A DNA stretch of 64,000 nt. Origin: Phycisphaerales bacterium (GTDB lineage Bacteria; Planctomycetota; Phycisphaerae; Phycisphaerales; UBA1924). The DNA lies in contig JASBRY010000009.1 in assembly GCA_030149165.1 (NCBI GenBank), positions 1,302,001 through 1,366,000 on the forward strand, given 5' to 3'. The notes under the pieces are model-generated. The model ran no database searches, was not told the origin of the DNA, and saw nothing but the letters and a program-made list of their open reading frames with translations. Every line of letters starts with the position of its first letter. Within the stretch, counting starts at the first letter, position 1. This document shows, piece by piece, positions 8,009 to 18,052 of this stretch. Both the position numbers and the translations under genes were made by a program.

Positions 8009-8986
8009 ATGAAAACGCGGAAGTTTGCTTCTTTGCTGCTGGGAATGGCTGTGATGCCATTGGTGGCGATGGGCACGATGATGGGCGGCGGTGTTGATCC
8101 GGAGCTTCCTACCTACGAGGGCACCAGCGGTGTTTCGGGAAGCGTCAAGTCCATTGGATCGGACACGATGAACAACCTGATGACGCTTTGGGGCGAAGAG
8201 TTCAAAAAATTCTATCCGGCGACTCAGACAGAGGTCGAGGGCAAAGGGTCTTCCACTGCTCCTCCTGCGTTGATCGAAGGACAGTCGCACTTCGGTCCGA
8301 TGTCGCGTCCGATGAAGGGTGCGGAGATGGACAAGTTTGAAGAGGTACACGGCTACACCCCAACTCCGGTGCGTACTGGTATTGACTGTCTCGCTGTGTA
8401 TGTCCACAAGGACTGCCCGCTCGATGAGATCAGCATTGAGGACATCACTCGTGTGTTCTCCGTCGCGGACACCGATCTGACATGGGGAGACCTTGGTGTT
8501 GACGATCCAAACTTCAAATCGCGTCCGGTGAACCTGTACGGTCGTAACTCGGCATCGGGTACTTACGGATACTTCAAGAAGGTCGCGCTGCAGGGTAACG
8601 ATTACAAGGCGACAGTCAGAGAGCAGCCCGGCTCTTCGGCGGTTGTTCAGGCCGTGACCACTGACCTCTACGGCATGGGATACTCGGGCATCGGATACAA
8701 GACTGCTGGCGTGAAGGCACTCTCGATCTCGTACGACGGCTACGACGCTGTTGAAGCGAGCGCAGAAAATGCGTACTCCGGCGAATACCCGATCGCGCGA
8801 TTCCTGTATATGTATGTCAATGCAGACCCTACGACCGGGATCACTGACCCGCTTCGTGCTGAGTTCATCAAACTGGTGTTCTCTCAGCAGGGGCAGGAGA
8901 TCGTGGTGAAGGATGGGTACTTCCCAGTACCTGCGAGCATCGCTCGTGAAGACCTTGAGGCGCTCAAGATTGACTATGATTTCTGA
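8009..8986 (+). CDS. pstS: Phosphate ABC transporter, periplasmic substrate-binding protein
   Basis: 325 residues from the ATG at 8009, which follows GGAGAG and opens a Sec signal peptide (MKTRKFASLLLGMAVMPLVAMG). The mature protein has the PstS features SVKSIGSDTMNNLMTLWGE and GKGSSTAPPALIEGQSHFGPMSRP for phosphate contacts, and GRNSASGTYGYFK in the second lobe. It captures inorganic phosphate in the periplasm and delivers it to the PstC/PstA channel. It is the first gene of pstSCAB; the pstC start codon directly follows the pstS stop. A Pho-box-like repeat lies upstream. Confidence 0.96.
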   Translation: MKTRKFASLLLGMAVMPLVAMGTMMGGGVDPELPTYEGTSGVSGSVKSIGSDTMNNLMTLWGEEFKKFYPATQTEVEGKGSSTAPPALIEGQSHFGPMSRPMKGAEMDKFEEVHGYTPTPVRTGIDCLAVYVHKDCPLDEISIEDITRVFSVADTDLTWGDLGVDDPNFKSRPVNLYGRNSASGTYGYFKKVALQGNDYKATVREQPGSSAVVQAVTTDLYGMGYSGIGYKTAGVKALSISYDGYDAVEASAENAYSGEYPIARFLYMYVNADPTTGITDPLRAEFIKLVFSQQGQEIVVKDGYFPVPASIAREDLEALKIDYDF

Positions 8987-11740
8987 GTGACTCGTCATGA
9001 TGTGACATCAGAAACTGAAGCGAGAAATCGCACTCGGGCGTCGCGTCGGTTGCATGCAACCGACGCGGCGGCCGAGTTTGTCGTGACTGTGGGTGGGTTT
9101 GCGGTACTTGCGGCGGTGCTTGGGATTTGTCTTTACCTGTTGTGGGTGGTGCTGCCTTTGTTCTCGTCGGGGGAGACGGGCGAGGGCAAGCTGATTCGTT
9201 CGTCATCAGGTGGTGATGTTCCTGCGATGATGTATCTAGATCCGTACGCGCGTGCTGCGGTCTTGACTCGCGGAGAGCGTGCGGTGCTGGTGGATCTGGA
9301 TGATGGGAAAGTCCTTGGTGTTCTGGGGGAAGAAAGCAACGCGACCGAGTTGCGTTGTGAATCGACGGCACTCAACGGAGAGTTGATTGCGCGGGGGTAC
9401 GCAGACGGAACAGTCCGGCTTGGATCGGTTGAGTTTAAGACTCGGTTGTTGAGTGAAGACTCCGATGATGGGGTTGGGTACAGCGAAGAACTTGCGGATG
9501 GGCGATTCCGTCGTGTGCTGGTTGAGGAAGCATTCGGGGATCCGGTCAAGCTCAAAGCGGGGAGCGGAGCGGTCGAACTGGTGGATTATCAGATTGATCC
9601 GACAGGAAAGACCACCCTCGCGGCATTGCGTGAAGATGGTACAGTCGTGGTGAGTAGTGTGCGGACGATCCGGCCTTTGGGTGGTGGGAAAGCACGGACT
9701 CGGCTGAAAGAAACCTCATTTGAACTCGACGGGAATGAAAATCCACTCGCACTCAAGATCTCGGCGGATGGAGATCAAGTATTCGTTGTATTCAATGACG
9801 GCGAGATGGATCGTTACGCTCGCGGGGATGATGGATTCGTCAAGCGTGAGCGTGTCGAGATGCTCAATGGGAAGCATCGCGTTTCGGTCGTTGAGATGGT
9901 GCTGGGCGGTCAGACGGTCCTCATTGGGGATACCAACGGCAAGGTCCAGTCATGGCATGTATCGCTCGATGAACAGGATCGGTTTGGGGATGGGCGGATG
10001 CTTGTGCGATCGCACAAGTTTGGTCGAAGTGGTGCGGCGATTGTCGATCTGACTCCGAGTGGGAGAGATCGGACGATCGGTGTGCTGTATGACGATGGGG
10101 TGGTGATGCTGCGTCACCTTACGAGTGAAAAGACTGTTGTGCGCGAAGTCAGTGAAGTTGAGCGTGCTGGCGCGATCACGATCGGTCCGAAGAATGATGC
10201 TGTGCTCATCGCGGGGGATGGTGCGTACGAGCTGCTCCGGTACGAGGCGGGGTATCCGGAGTTCAGTATCAAAGCGTTGTTTGGTCGCGTTGCGTATGAG
10301 GGGCTCGCGGAACCAGAGTTTGTGTATCAGTCTTCGTCTGGGGATGATTCGTCTGAGGTGAAGCTGAGCATCATGCCTTTGATTTTTGGTACGCTCAAGG
10401 CGACGGTGTTCGCGATGCTGTTTGCGATCCCTGTTGCGGTGTTTGCGGCGCTGTACTCGAGTGAGTTCTTGTCCAAGCGTGTGCGGAAAGTTGTGAAACC
10501 AACGGTTGAGCTGATGGCGAGTCTGCCTTCGGTGGTGCTTGGGTTTGTTGCGGCGATGGTGGTGGCGCCTTTTGTTGCTGATGCGCTTGGGCCGTTCTTG
10601 GTGGGGATGTTTGTGCTCCCGATCGGTGTGCTGTTTGGAGCGCATGTTTGGCAGTTGGTGCCATTGTCGACCCGATTGAGGATGCGGACGGGGCAGCATC
10701 TGGCGATGGTGTGCGGTGTGTTGCTGCTGAGTATCGCTGGTGCGTGGTTCGCGGGACCAACGATTGTGAGTGTTGGGTTCTCGCCTGACTCGTTTGATCG
10801 TGCGATGCTCAGTGGATCGGTGGTTCCGGTCGAGGCGGATCGGGTTCCGGAGTGGTCCGAAGATGCTTCGTATTCGATGGCGACGCAGCGGAAGCTCCGC
10901 GCGATGGGGATGGGGGTCGTTGATGGTGTGATCGTTGAGCGTGATCCGAGTGTGTCAGTTGCGGATATGCGTGGTGGGGCCTTGGAAGGGGCTGATCTGC
11001 GGCGATGGCTCAACGGTGAGTACGGGACGGCAACTCCTGGATGGGTGTTGTCGGTGTTCCCGCTGTGCGCGATCGTGGTATGGCTCGTGCAGGTGTTTTC
11101 TGTGCGACGCACGATCGATGTCTGGTTGTCGGAGCAGGGCGTGGGTGTGGTCGGTGTTGTCGTGCTCGCAAAGTTTGTGGTGCTGACGCTGTTGAGTTTG
11201 GGGCTCGCGTATGTGATGGGACGATCGCTGACAGCTTTTGGGCTTGATCCACGTGATTCGATCTTTGGGACATTCAGTCCGCGCAATACTTTGGTTGTTG
11301 CGGTCATCATGGGCTTTGCGGTGATCCCGATTATCTTTACGATTTCAGAGGATGCGCTGCAAGCGGTTCCCGACATGCTCCGCTCGGCGTCGCTTGGCGC
11401 TGGCGCGACGCGATGGCAGACGGCGATGCGTGTAGTTCTTCCGGTCGCGGGGTCGGGTATTTTCTCGGCGTGCATGATCGGGTTTGGTCGTGCGGTCGGG
11501 GAGACGATGATCGTGCTGATGGCGACAGGGAACACGCCTGAGATGTCGTGGAATATTTTCTCGGGGTTTAGAACACTGGCGGCGAACATCGCTGTTGAAC
11601 TCCCTGAGGCTCCGAAGGACGAGACGCACTATCGCGTGCTGTTCTTGTGTGGATTTGTGTTGTTTGTGATGACCTTTGTGATCAACACGAGCGCCGAGGT
11701 GGTGCGTCGTGTGGTGCGTGCGAGGAACGCCGGGCTGTGA
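8987..11740 (+). CDS. pstC: Phosphate ABC transporter permease PstC with a large periplasmic domain
   Basis: 917 residues, about three times a standard PstC. Start is a GTG directly after the pstS stop. One helix near residues 33-57 is followed by about 400 residues of beta-rich, WD40/propeller-like repeats that should lie in the periplasm. The permease core starts near residue 460 (PLIFGTLKATVFAMLFAIPV) and carries the EAA loop near residue 795 (MLRSASLGAGATRWQTAMRVV). A second, roughly 95-residue insert (near 590-685) interrupts the core between helices. Long PstC proteins of similar design occur in some gammaproteobacteria. It pairs with PstA, which is also enlarged. Confidence 0.92.
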   Translation: MTRHDVTSETEARNRTRASRRLHATDAAAEFVVTVGGFAVLAAVLGICLYLLWVVLPLFSSGETGEGKLIRSSSGGDVPAMMYLDPYARAAVLTRGERAVLVDLDDGKVLGVLGEESNATELRCESTALNGELIARGYADGTVRLGSVEFKTRLLSEDSDDGVGYSEELADGRFRRVLVEEAFGDPVKLKAGSGAVELVDYQIDPTGKTTLAALREDGTVVVSSVRTIRPLGGGKARTRLKETSFELDGNENPLALKISADGDQVFVVFNDGEMDRYARGDDGFVKRERVEMLNGKHRVSVVEMVLGGQTVLIGDTNGKVQSWHVSLDEQDRFGDGRMLVRSHKFGRSGAAIVDLTPSGRDRTIGVLYDDGVVMLRHLTSEKTVVREVSEVERAGAITIGPKNDAVLIAGDGAYELLRYEAGYPEFSIKALFGRVAYEGLAEPEFVYQSSSGDDSSEVKLSIMPLIFGTLKATVFAMLFAIPVAVFAALYSSEFLSKRVRKVVKPTVELMASLPSVVLGFVAAMVVAPFVADALGPFLVGMFVLPIGVLFGAHVWQLVPLSTRLRMRTGQHLAMVCGVLLLSIAGAWFAGPTIVSVGFSPDSFDRAMLSGSVVPVEADRVPEWSEDASYSMATQRKLRAMGMGVVDGVIVERDPSVSVADMRGGALEGADLRRWLNGEYGTATPGWVLSVFPLCAIVVWLVQVFSVRRTIDVWLSEQGVGVVGVVVLAKFVVLTLLSLGLAYVMGRSLTAFGLDPRDSIFGTFSPRNTLVVAVIMGFAVIPIIFTISEDALQAVPDMLRSASLGAGATRWQTAMRVVLPVAGSGIFSACMIGFGRAVGETMIVLMATGNTPEMSWNIFSGFRTLAANIAVELPEAPKDETHYRVLFLCGFVLFVMTFVINTSAEVVRRVVRARNAGL

Positions 11741-13887
11741 ATGGTGATCGACAACAATCCGGTGAGAAAGGTGTGAAGGTGGCGCGTCGCCGGACACTCC
11801 CGAGTGCGGTGGGTGAGCCGATGGTGTGGCTGACTGGTTCGGCGCTGGTGCTGTGTCTCTTGATGATCGCAACGCTCGCGACGCTGGTTGTGGTCAATGG
11901 TCTGCGGACATTCTGGCCTGGCGATATTGATCGTGTGACGCTTGAGAGCGGCGAGGTCGTGATGGGCATCCGCACGGCTGAAGACAAACAGGGGCGGTAC
12001 CTGTATCGCGTGGGGAATCGTGATATAGGACAGGAATCGTTCCGCTGGATCGATGGCGCGAAGATTGCGAAGATCGAGCAACCTGAACATGCGGTCATGC
12101 TCGAGCGTGAGGCGTGGGGGGTGTGGTTCGGGATGCCTGAGTCTGTTTCCATGGAAGCGGATGATGGATCACTCGTCGCGTTGAGTGAGGGGGCTGCGGA
12201 GACACTCGACCAGTTCGCATTGCTGCATCCTGATGCACGCGCGCAGCGGGCGAAGGCCGAGTCGATGCGTAAACGGGAACTGGGGAAGATCAATCACGGC
12301 ATCGAGCATGCGCGGCTCCGGATCGCTGGTGCGGAGATGGGAGTTGATCTGCGAGCGAATGCGAGCGATCGATTGGGGTGGGTGAGTTGGTCGGCAGTCT
12401 TGGTTGTTGTCGTGCTCGCGGGGGTCGTTTGGTGGGTACGACGCGAGGTCGGGGTTGGGATCGGTTCTTCCGGAGTGCGGCAAGGAAAGCTCACACGGTT
12501 TGGATGCGCACTGATCCTACTCTTTGGGCTTGTAGGGCTCTGGGTCGGAGCTCCCTGGCGGACGCAAGGCGTGAGTGCCGCAGAGCGTGATGTGATTGTC
12601 GCTCAGATGGAACAAGAGCAGGAACAGTTGCAGGCTGAGTATGAGCGTGTGCTTGCAGAGATCCGGATGAGCGAAGAGCAGGACAGTAAACTGCGATTGG
12701 TTGTTGTTGAACCGACGACTGAACGCTTTGCGCCCATCGCACAGACGCGTGGTGATGAACCGATGATGTTGAGTCAGGTGGTCCGTTTGATCCCTGCGAA
12801 TCAGTTGTCGGTGGTGGGAAAGACCAAAGTCTTTTTTAGTCGGTGGTGGGAGTTTTTGTCGGCGGGACCACGCGAAGCAAACACTGAGGGTGGGGTGTAT
12901 CCGGTGATCGTGGGTACGGTGCTGATGACGCTGTTGCTGACGGTGTTTGTCACGCCTTTGGGTGTGATCGCGGCGTTGTATCTGCGTGAATATGCGAAAC
13001 AGGGGTTTGGGACGAGCGTGATCCGTATCGCCGTGAACAATCTCGCGGGTGTTCCCAGTATTGTCTACGGCGTGTTTGGGTTGGGATTCTTCTGTTACAC
13101 GGTGGGGCGGTATGTGGATACAGGACCTGTCGCGGGCACATCGCTGCAGAGCGGCGTGTGGTGGTTGATGTTCGGCGCGGCGATCGTGACGGCGATTGCT
13201 TCGTTTGCGTTTGGCTTATGGGGTAAACCAGATCCGGGACATCCACCGAAGATCGGAAATCGGGTGCTTGCACGCTTGTCGTGGTTGGGTTGGGGCGTGA
13301 CGGTCGTGCTCGCCGTGATGGTGCTTTGGCGCACGCCTTACTTTGCGGGATTCTTTGGGGCGCGTGCGGCTGAGGGATCGCCAACATTTGGAGCACGCGG
13401 ATTGTTGTGGGCATCGTTGACGCTGGCGCTGCTGACACTCCCTGTCGTGATTGTCGCGACGGAGGAAGCGATTGCGGCGGTTCCCAACTCGATGCGTGAG
13501 GGGAGCTTTGGGTGCGGAGCGAGTAAGTGGCAGACGATCCGGCGGATCGTGCTTCCTGGAGCGCTGCCTGGGATTTTGACGGGAGCGATCCTTGCGATGG
13601 CTCGTGGTGCTGGAGAAGTTGCTCCGTTGATGCTGGTTGGTGCCGTGAAGCTGAATCAGGATTTGCCTGTCTCGACGACGGCTCCATTCTTGCATGCGGA
13701 TCGGAGTTTCATGCATCTTGGGTTCCATATATACGATCTGGGCTTCCAGAGTCCTGATTCACAGGCGGCTCGACCGATGGTCTGGACCACCACGCTGTTG
13801 TTTTTGTGTATTGTCTTCGCGCTGAATCTCGCTGCAATCCTGATTCGTGCGAAGTTACGCGGCCGGATGACGGGAGCGGCGATATGA
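11737..13887 (+). CDS. pstA: Phosphate ABC transporter permease PstA with N-terminal extension
   Basis: 716 residues if started at the GTG at 11737, which overlaps the pstC stop by four bases and has GAGG about 11 bases upstream; GTGs at 11773 and 11779 are alternatives. A first helix ([18 protein letters not shown]) near 30-55 is followed by a periplasmic region, two more helices near 212-275 and a charged coiled coil near 286-325. The standard PstA core starts near residue 384 ([20 protein letters not shown]) and has the EAA loop with [17 protein letters not shown] near residue 590. It forms the phosphate channel with PstC. The pstB start overlaps its stop. Confidence 0.92.
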   Translation: MNGDRQQSGEKGVKVARRRTLPSAVGEPMVWLTGSALVLCLLMIATLATLVVVNGLRTFWPGDIDRVTLESGEVVMGIRTAEDKQGRYLYRVGNRDIGQESFRWIDGAKIAKIEQPEHAVMLEREAWGVWFGMPESVSMEADDGSLVALSEGAAETLDQFALLHPDARAQRAKAESMRKRELGKINHGIEHARLRIAGAEMGVDLRANASDRLGWVSWSAVLVVVVLAGVVWWVRREVGVGIGSSGVRQGKLTRFGCALILLFGLVGLWVGAPWRTQGVSAAERDVIVAQMEQEQEQLQAEYERVLAEIRMSEEQDSKLRLVVVEPTTERFAPIAQTRGDEPMMLSQVVRLIPANQLSVVGKTKVFFSRWWEFLSAGPREANTEGGVYPVIVGTVLMTLLLTVFVTPLGVIAALYLREYAKQGFGTSVIRIAVNNLAGVPSIVYGVFGLGFFCYTVGRYVDTGPVAGTSLQSGVWWLMFGAAIVTAIASFAFGLWGKPDPGHPPKIGNRVLARLSWLGWGVTVVLAVMVLWRTPYFAGFFGARAAEGSPTFGARGLLWASLTLALLTLPVVIVATEEAIAAVPNSMREGSFGCGASKWQTIRRIVLPGALPGILTGAILAMARGAGEVAPLMLVGAVKLNQDLPVSTTAPFLHADRSFMHLGFHIYDLGFQSPDSQAARPMVWTTTLLFLCIVFALNLAAILIRAKLRGRMTGAAI

Positions 13888-14837
13888 TCGAGGCGATGTC
13901 AGAGAAGCGTTCGTCAACCAAGAGTGCTGTTGAGGTCAAAGCACCGGAGGCTCCTGCTCCGACATCGCCTTCTCCGGTGGTTCCTGGAGGCATGGGTGGG
14001 GAACCAGCACATTATGATGTGATTGATGCGATCCGGCGGGGGGAATCGGTTGAGCCCACGGTCCATGAATCGATGGCCGAAGCGGATGCGGTGATCCAAT
14101 CGGATGACTTCAAGCTTTGGTATGGCGATGCACAAGCGATCCATGGGATCTCAATGGGCGTCCCTCGCGGTGCGGTGACGGCGCTGATTGGTCCTTCGGG
14201 GTGCGGGAAGTCAACCTTTCTGCGTTCGATCAATCGCATGAATGATTTGGTTGAGGGTGTGCGTGTTGAAGGGGGGATCACGCTCAATGGATCTCCGGTG
14301 TATGAGCCGACGGTTGATGTGATTGAGCTGCGCAAGCGGCTTGGGATGGTGTTCCAGAAACCCAATCCGTTCCCGATGTCGATCTTTGAGAATGTCGTGT
14401 ATCCGCTGAGGATTGATGGTGAACGACGCAAGAGCGTGCTTCAAGAGGCGTGTGAGCGGAGTCTGAAGTCCGCGGCATTGTGGGATGAGGTCAAGGATCG
14501 TCTGAAAGAGTCCGCTTTGGGTCTTTCTGGTGGTCAGCAGCAGCGCTTGTGTATCGCACGGGCGGCGGTTGCTGATCCTGAGGTGTTGTTGCTTGATGAG
14601 CCTTGCTCGGCGCTGGATCCTGTGGCGACGATCCGGATCGAGGAGTTGATCTCCGAGATTTCAGAACGATACACTGTGCTCATCGTGACGCACAACATGC
14701 AGCAAGCGGCACGCGTATCGGACTACACAGCGTTCATGTATTTGGGGCGGCTCGTGGAGTATGGTCCGACTGGGGATATCTTCCAGAATCCGAAGCTGAT
14801 CGAGACTGCGCACTATGTGTCGGGGCGATTCGGGTAA
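13884..14837 (+). CDS. pstB: Phosphate ABC transporter ATP-binding protein
   Basis: 317 residues. The ATG at 13884 overlaps the pstA stop (ATGA), which fixes the start. A 70-residue Pro/Ser-rich N-terminal extension precedes the ATPase. Motifs are Walker [10 protein letters not shown] near residue 102, signature [14 protein letters not shown], Walker [14 protein letters not shown] and the switch His in [23 protein letters not shown] and [14 protein letters not shown]-like segments are typical of PstB. It powers phosphate import by PstSCA. No phoU gene follows; a palindrome overlaps its stop codon. Confidence 0.96.
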   Translation: MIEAMSEKRSSTKSAVEVKAPEAPAPTSPSPVVPGGMGGEPAHYDVIDAIRRGESVEPTVHESMAEADAVIQSDDFKLWYGDAQAIHGISMGVPRGAVTALIGPSGCGKSTFLRSINRMNDLVEGVRVEGGITLNGSPVYEPTVDVIELRKRLGMVFQKPNPFPMSIFENVVYPLRIDGERRKSVLQEACERSLKSAALWDEVKDRLKESALGLSGGQQQRLCIARAAVADPEVLLLDEPCSALDPVATIRIEELISEISERYTVLIVTHNMQQAARVSDYTAFMYLGRLVEYGPTGDIFQNPKLIETAHYVSGRFG

Positions 14838-14855
14838 TAGAACGGTCGTTCTATT
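14836..14855. promoter_or_regulatory. Perfect palindrome overlapping the pstB stop codon
   Basis: AATAGAACG and CGTTCTATT, 9-bp arms separated by GT. The symmetry and sequence style resemble TetR-family operators; it could also serve as an RNA hairpin, but no T run follows. It lies about 190 bases before sucA. Confidence 0.55.
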
Positions 14856-15043
14856 GGGTTTGGTGTGGGGGAGCAAAACCTGCTGCAAGTTGTTTGAAAG
14901 TCGCGTGTTTTGATAGAGTTCTGGACGCTGAGGCCGATATTTGTGGCTAGGATTGGGACTGGGTGTGTACCCAGTCGAGAAGTCCGATAGTCCTTCCTGA
15001 TCGCTGTTTTTGGGACGCGTAGGGAGTTGGCTGAAGGGTTGAT

Positions 15044-18010
15044 ATGAGTTCTGCGCCAAAACCGATCGTGCCTGCTGTGAATCAATGGAACGCTCAGTAT
15101 CTTGAGGAGCAGCATCGGCTGTACTCGGCTGATCCCAACTCGGTGAGTGCTGAGGTCCGGGCGTTCTTCCAGGGCTTTGAGCTTGCAGAAGCCGGAGAGT
15201 TGACACTTTTCGGTTCTGGATCTTCGAGCACGGCTCCTGCTCCATCGAACGGACAGAGTGTTCAAGCTGCTCCGACTTGGGGCGGGACTTACAACGGTCC
15301 GGCTCAGGTTTGGCAAGGCGGACTCGGGGTTGCGGGCAAAGGTTCACACTTTGAAGCGGTCGTGAATGACTTTGTCAACGCGTATCGCGATCAGGGGCAC
15401 CTGTGTGCGGATATTGATCCGTTTCATCGCGAGCGTCCTCGGCCGGACATGCTTTCGCTTGAACATCATGGACTCACTGAGGCGGATCTGGATCGCATTG
15501 TTGATGGATCTGGAATGGGACTCGCGATGCAGGTCCCGCTTCGGGATGTGCTGAATCGGCTCGAAGAGGTGTACTGCGGCTCAATCGGGCTTGAGTTGAT
15601 GCATGTCGCGGATACTGAGCAACGCTCGTGGCTGGTGCATCGCTTTGAGATCGTGGGGGGGAAGGTCCAGCTTGACCACAAACAGAAGACATTAATCCTC
15701 GAACAACTCGTGAAATCCGAGTTGATCGAAAAGTTCCTTGGGCGACGCTATCCCGGCGATAAGCGATTCTCGCTTGAAGGCGGCGAGTCGCTGATCCCGA
15801 TGTTGGATCAGTTGATCGTGTCTTCTTCGGATCTTGGTGCTGAAGAAGTCGTGTTTGGGATGGCGCATCGTGGACGCCTCAATGTGCTCAACAACACGAT
15901 CGGGAAGACTTACGAGCAGATTTTCACTGAGTTTGAAGAGAACTGGTCAGAGGACTTTGTTGATGGTGGCGGCGATGTGAAATACCACCAAGGGTACTCT
16001 GGTACTCGGATGCTCCCAAACGGGAAGATGATCCACCTGGCGCTCGCGAGCAATCCGAGTCACCTCGAAGCGGTCAATGGTGTTATCGAGGGACGCACAC
16101 GCGCTAAGCAGCGCCTCAAAGCGGACTTCAAGCGTGAACGCGTGATTCCGGTCTTGATCCACGGTGATGCGGCGGTTGTTGGTCAGGGTATTGTCGCGGA
16201 AGTGTTGAACTTCTCACAGCTCGAGGGCTACACAACGGGCGGCACGGTGCATGTTGTTGTCAATAACCAGATCGGGTTCACTACGATCCCAGAGGATTCT
16301 CGCTCGAGTCGATACTGCACGGATATCGGGAAGTCGATCGATGCGCCGATCTTCCATGTCAACGCGGAAGATCCGGAAGCGGTCGTGACGGTTGCTCAGA
16401 TCGCGATGGAGTTCCGTCAACAGTTCAAGCGTGATGTGTTTATTGATCTGCAGTGTTTCCGGCGCTACGGGCACAATGAGCAGGACGAGACGAGCTTCAC
16501 GCAACCGATCATGGCGAAGATGATCAAGAAGAAGCCTTCGGTTTTGAAGGTGTACACGGAGAAGCTGCTTGCTGAGGGGGTGATCCAGGAAGCGGATCGT
16601 GTTGCGATTGATGATCGGATCACAGAAACGCTCGAACGCGCACAACGCTCGGCGAAGGAGATGGCGAAAGACCCATCAATCGATCCAGGGAGCCAACGCT
16701 GGGCGGGTCAGACCCATGAGTACAACTTTGATCGTCTTGAGACCGCAGTGACCAAGGAGGCAATCAAAGAGGTTGCGGAATCGATTGGTCATGTCCCTGA
16801 TGGATTTCATCTCAATCCGAAGCTCAAGCGATTGCTTGCGGATCGAGCGAATCTCGCGGATGCTGAGATGATCAGTTACGCGGACGCGGAACAACTCGCG
16901 TTCGGGACGCTGCTTGTTGAAGGTCATCCGATCCGCTTGTCGGGACAGGACTGTCGACGCGGTACATTCTCACATCGTCACGCGGTGGTGCGTGATTTGG
17001 AGACTGCGGAGCCTTACACACCTCTGAACAATATTCGTGAGCTCGGTGAAGAGGGTACGGATACCCCCGCCGGCTCTGTTGGGAGTGATGGCAAACCACG
17101 ACAGGCGAAGCTGTGCGTGTATGACTCCCCGTTGTCTGAAGCGAGTGTGCTTGGGTTCGACTATGGCTACTCGCTCGCGGATCCGAAGATGCTGGTGATC
17201 TGGGAAGCACAGTTCGGTGACTTTGTCAACGGCGCGCAGACCATTATCGATCAGTTCATCGCTTCGGCGGAAGCGAAGTGGGATCGGTGGAGCGGACTTG
17301 TGATGCTGCTGCCTCATGGATACGAGGGTGCGGGACCTGAGCACTCGTCGTGTCGTGTTGAGCGATTCCTTGAGCTTTGCGGCGGGAACAACATGCAGGT
17401 GGTGTATCCATCCACGGCGGCGCAGGTGTTCCACATGTACCGCCGACAGATGAAGCGCTCGTTCCGCAAGCCTTTGGTCGTGCTGACTCCGAAGAGTATG
17501 CTGCGGACTCCGACGAGTTCGCTTGATGACATTCTTGGTGATACCGCGTTCTCTGAAATGCTTGATGATCCGAAGTTTATCAATAAAGGCTGGGATCGTT
17601 CGGGTGTGAAGCGTGTCCTGCTCTGTAGCGGGAAGATCTACCACGAGCTCGATGCTCGTCGGAGCGAGTTGGATCGTCGCGATACAGCGATTGTTCGCAT
17701 CGAGCAGTTGTATCCATTCCACGGTGACATGCTCCAGGAAATCATCGATCAGTATCCGAAGGATGTGAACATCGAGTTTGTGCAGGAAGAAACTTACAAC
17801 GCGGGAGCGTGGTTGTATGTGAGTGACATGGTTCAAGAGAAACTTGGGTGGGATCGGCCGGGCTACATCGGGCGTGCACGCTCGAGTACTCCGGCAACAG
17901 GATCGAAGAACCACCACAAGAAAGAGCAGGAGCAGATTCTGACACAAGCGATCGGTGCAAAACCAGAAGAATCTGACAGCAAATCAACAGTCGCGGCGGC
18001 GCAAGCGTAG
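15044..18010 (+). CDS. sucA: 2-oxoglutarate dehydrogenase E1 component
   Basis: 988 residues, near the family size. It carries out the thiamine-diphosphate-dependent decarboxylation of 2-oxoglutarate in the TCA cycle and transfers the succinyl group to SucB. The N-terminus has the E1o WNAQYLEEQHRLYSADPNSV segment that binds E2. GMAHRGRLNVL lies near residue 272 and HGDAAVVGQG near 374. NNQIGFTT, FRRYGHNEQDE and RRGTFSHRHAV, with FLPHGYEGAGPEHSS-like motifs (here LLPHGYEGAGPEHSS), are all present. sucB follows after 42 bases. The E3 gene and sucCD are not in the window. Confidence 0.97.
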   Translation: MSSAPKPIVPAVNQWNAQYLEEQHRLYSADPNSVSAEVRAFFQGFELAEAGELTLFGSGSSSTAPAPSNGQSVQAAPTWGGTYNGPAQVWQGGLGVAGKGSHFEAVVNDFVNAYRDQGHLCADIDPFHRERPRPDMLSLEHHGLTEADLDRIVDGSGMGLAMQVPLRDVLNRLEEVYCGSIGLELMHVADTEQRSWLVHRFEIVGGKVQLDHKQKTLILEQLVKSELIEKFLGRRYPGDKRFSLEGGESLIPMLDQLIVSSSDLGAEEVVFGMAHRGRLNVLNNTIGKTYEQIFTEFEENWSEDFVDGGGDVKYHQGYSGTRMLPNGKMIHLALASNPSHLEAVNGVIEGRTRAKQRLKADFKRERVIPVLIHGDAAVVGQGIVAEVLNFSQLEGYTTGGTVHVVVNNQIGFTTIPEDSRSSRYCTDIGKSIDAPIFHVNAEDPEAVVTVAQIAMEFRQQFKRDVFIDLQCFRRYGHNEQDETSFTQPIMAKMIKKKPSVLKVYTEKLLAEGVIQEADRVAIDDRITETLERAQRSAKEMAKDPSIDPGSQRWAGQTHEYNFDRLETAVTKEAIKEVAESIGHVPDGFHLNPKLKRLLADRANLADAEMISYADAEQLAFGTLLVEGHPIRLSGQDCRRGTFSHRHAVVRDLETAEPYTPLNNIRELGEEGTDTPAGSVGSDGKPRQAKLCVYDSPLSEASVLGFDYGYSLADPKMLVIWEAQFGDFVNGAQTIIDQFIASAEAKWDRWSGLVMLLPHGYEGAGPEHSSCRVERFLELCGGNNMQVVYPSTAAQVFHMYRRQMKRSFRKPLVVLTPKSMLRTPTSSLDDILGDTAFSEMLDDPKFINKGWDRSGVKRVLLCSGKIYHELDARRSELDRRDTAIVRIEQLYPFHGDMLQEIIDQYPKDVNIEFVQEETYNAGAWLYVSDMVQEKLGWDRPGYIGRARSSTPATGSKNHHKKEQEQILTQAIGAKPEESDSKSTVAAAQA

Positions 18011-18052
18011 GCAGTTCAACGCTGATCACGCATAAGCAAGGACGGCAACACC

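Noticed and set aside
10327-11589. 420-codon minus-strand open frame opposite pstC
   Set aside because: Low-complexity Thr/Ser/Pro-rich translation; the plus strand codes for the PstC permease core.
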